A stretch of DNA of 15,288 nt from Candidatus Phycorickettsia trachydisci (GTDB lineage: Bacteria; Pseudomonadota; Alphaproteobacteria; Rickettsiales; Rickettsiaceae): assembly GCA_945875085.1 (NCBI GenBank), contig CAMCJU010000007.1, forward strand, positions 1 to 15,288, in the 5' to 3' direction. Position 1 is the stretch's first letter. Every line of letters starts with the position of its first letter. Positions 15,057-15,288 of this stretch are shown here, piece after piece. Position numbers and translations under genes: made by a program. Below the pieces are notes generated by a model that worked only from the letters and a program-made list of their open reading frames with translations, ran no database searches and had not been told where the DNA came from.

Positions 15057-15077
15057 CCCCTAATTTACTATATGGGG
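15057..15077 (+). repeat. Left-end subterminal hairpin of the IS element
   Basis: An imperfect palindrome with stem CCCC-TA / TA-(T)-GGGG, an eight-base loop and a bulged T in the 3' arm. In IS608-type elements, TnpA recognises such a single-stranded hairpin and uses the AAAG at its 5' foot to position the TTAC cleavage site. Confidence 0.6.
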
Positions 15078-15107
15078 ATATAAGGCTAAAACGTTATGGA
15101 CTAAGAG

Positions 15108-15127
15108 ATAGGATTATGCTATCCTAT
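15108..15127 (+). promoter_or_regulatory. Leader hairpin just before tnpA
   Basis: ATAGGAT (15108-15114) and ATCCTAT (15121-15127) form a perfect 7-bp stem with a six-base loop. It ends four bases before the tnpA ATG. IS200-type elements are known to repress transposase with a 5' mRNA hairpin that hides the ribosome site, and this one could act the same way, since the only AGGA sequence nearby lies in the stem. Function is inferred. Confidence 0.45.
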
Positions 15128-15131
15128 TGAG

Positions 15132-15288
15132 ATGAAAACAACGTATAAAACTAATAACAACATTTCATATTCATGTAAGTATCATATTGTATTTTGTCCA
15201 AAATATCGGAAAAAGATATTAATCGGCGAAGTAGAATCGAGGCTCAAAGAAATAATTAGATCAGTATGCTTGGAAGTAAAGTCTAAAG
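15132..15288 (+). CDS. tnpA: IS200/IS605-family transposase TnpA, N-terminal part
   Basis: The first 52 codons of a Y1-transposase are present before the window ends. The segment SCKYHIVFCPKYRKKIL (residues 14-30) is the characteristic first strand and basic loop of IS200-like TnpA. TnpA is a single-strand-specific transposase that uses an HUH metal site and one tyrosine for peel-and-paste transposition. Both catalytic motifs lie beyond the window, so activity cannot be judged. The ATG at 15132 is the only sensible start. A hairpin occupies the leader, and no free Shine-Dalgarno is visible. Confidence 0.85.
   Translation, partial: MKTTYKTNNNISYSCKYHIVFCPKYRKKILIGEVESRLKEIIRSVCLEVKSK

Larger units (their letters stand above)
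15040..15288 (+). mobile_element. IS200/IS605-family element, left end and 5' part (cut by window edge)
   Basis: A TTAC tetranucleotide (15036-15039) is followed 17 bases later by a left-end hairpin. CCCCTA (15057-15062) pairs with TA and GGGG (about 15070-15077), with one unpaired T before GGGG. AAAG (15053-15056) sits directly at the hairpin foot. This is the arrangement known for IS608: TTAC target, AAAG guide, and a left-end palindrome with an irregular T. The predicted left boundary is therefore between 15039 and 15040. A tnpA gene follows. The right end lies outside the window, so completeness and the presence of tnpB are unknown. Confidence 0.7.

Overview
This is an AT-rich, gene-dense window that reads like the chromosome of an alphaproteobacterium with an intracellular lifestyle, most likely Rickettsiales or a relative. 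That assignment is an inference. It rests on low GC, a lone GTA-type terminase, a DUF2793 protein, a ProP-like MFS carrier, and housekeeping genes (rpsD, murD, alaS) in small coupled groups. No tRNA, rRNA or CRISPR array is visible, and no gene-free stretch exceeds 300 bases. The longest gap, 1913-2175, holds two divergent promoters, a hairpin and an inverted repeat.

Layout. (a) 30-1964, minus strand: a promoter, a large unrecognised 589-residue protein, and a 35-codon ORF just behind it. The large protein carries two segments that look like the nucleophile-elbow half of class I glutamine amidotransferase / peptidase C26 domains, both without the catalytic Cys. (b) 2069-3414, plus strand: an MFS transporter with its own promoter. 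(c) 3467-5331: a complete-looking phage/GTA terminase large subunit, coupled by a TAATG overlap to the RuvX/YqgF nuclease gene. (d) 5338-6136: a short tandem repeat, a candidate promoter and rpsD. (e) 6212-11175: murD, an RluC-type pseudouridine synthase overlapping murD by four bases, and alaS, probably one transcript. (f) 14270-11161, minus strand: an oligopeptidase B-like S9A peptidase with an extra hydrophobic N-terminal leader. It overlaps by four bases a membrane-anchored protein with two degenerate FKBP-like domains. The latter gene runs tail-to-tail into alaS with a 15-base overlap. (g) 14389-15030: a DUF2793 (phage/GTA-type) protein, divergent from the peptidase across a region with an 8-bp inverted repeat. 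(h) 15040-15288: the left end and 5' part of an IS200/IS605-family element. It has a TTAC target, an AAAG guide-like tetranucleotide, a left-end hairpin and the start of tnpA, and is cut by the window edge.

How the parts relate. The middle is conserved housekeeping: translation (rpsD, alaS, 23S rRNA pseudouridylation), peptidoglycan synthesis (murD) and nuclease/RNA processing (ruvX). Two genes, terminase and DUF2793, look like dispersed pieces of a gene-transfer-agent or prophage structural module. The peptidase/FKBP pair looks like an envelope protein-quality operon. The most novel candidates are the double amidotransferase-like pseudoenzyme, the terminase-RuvX coupling, and the anchored double-FKBP protein paired with an anchored oligopeptidase.
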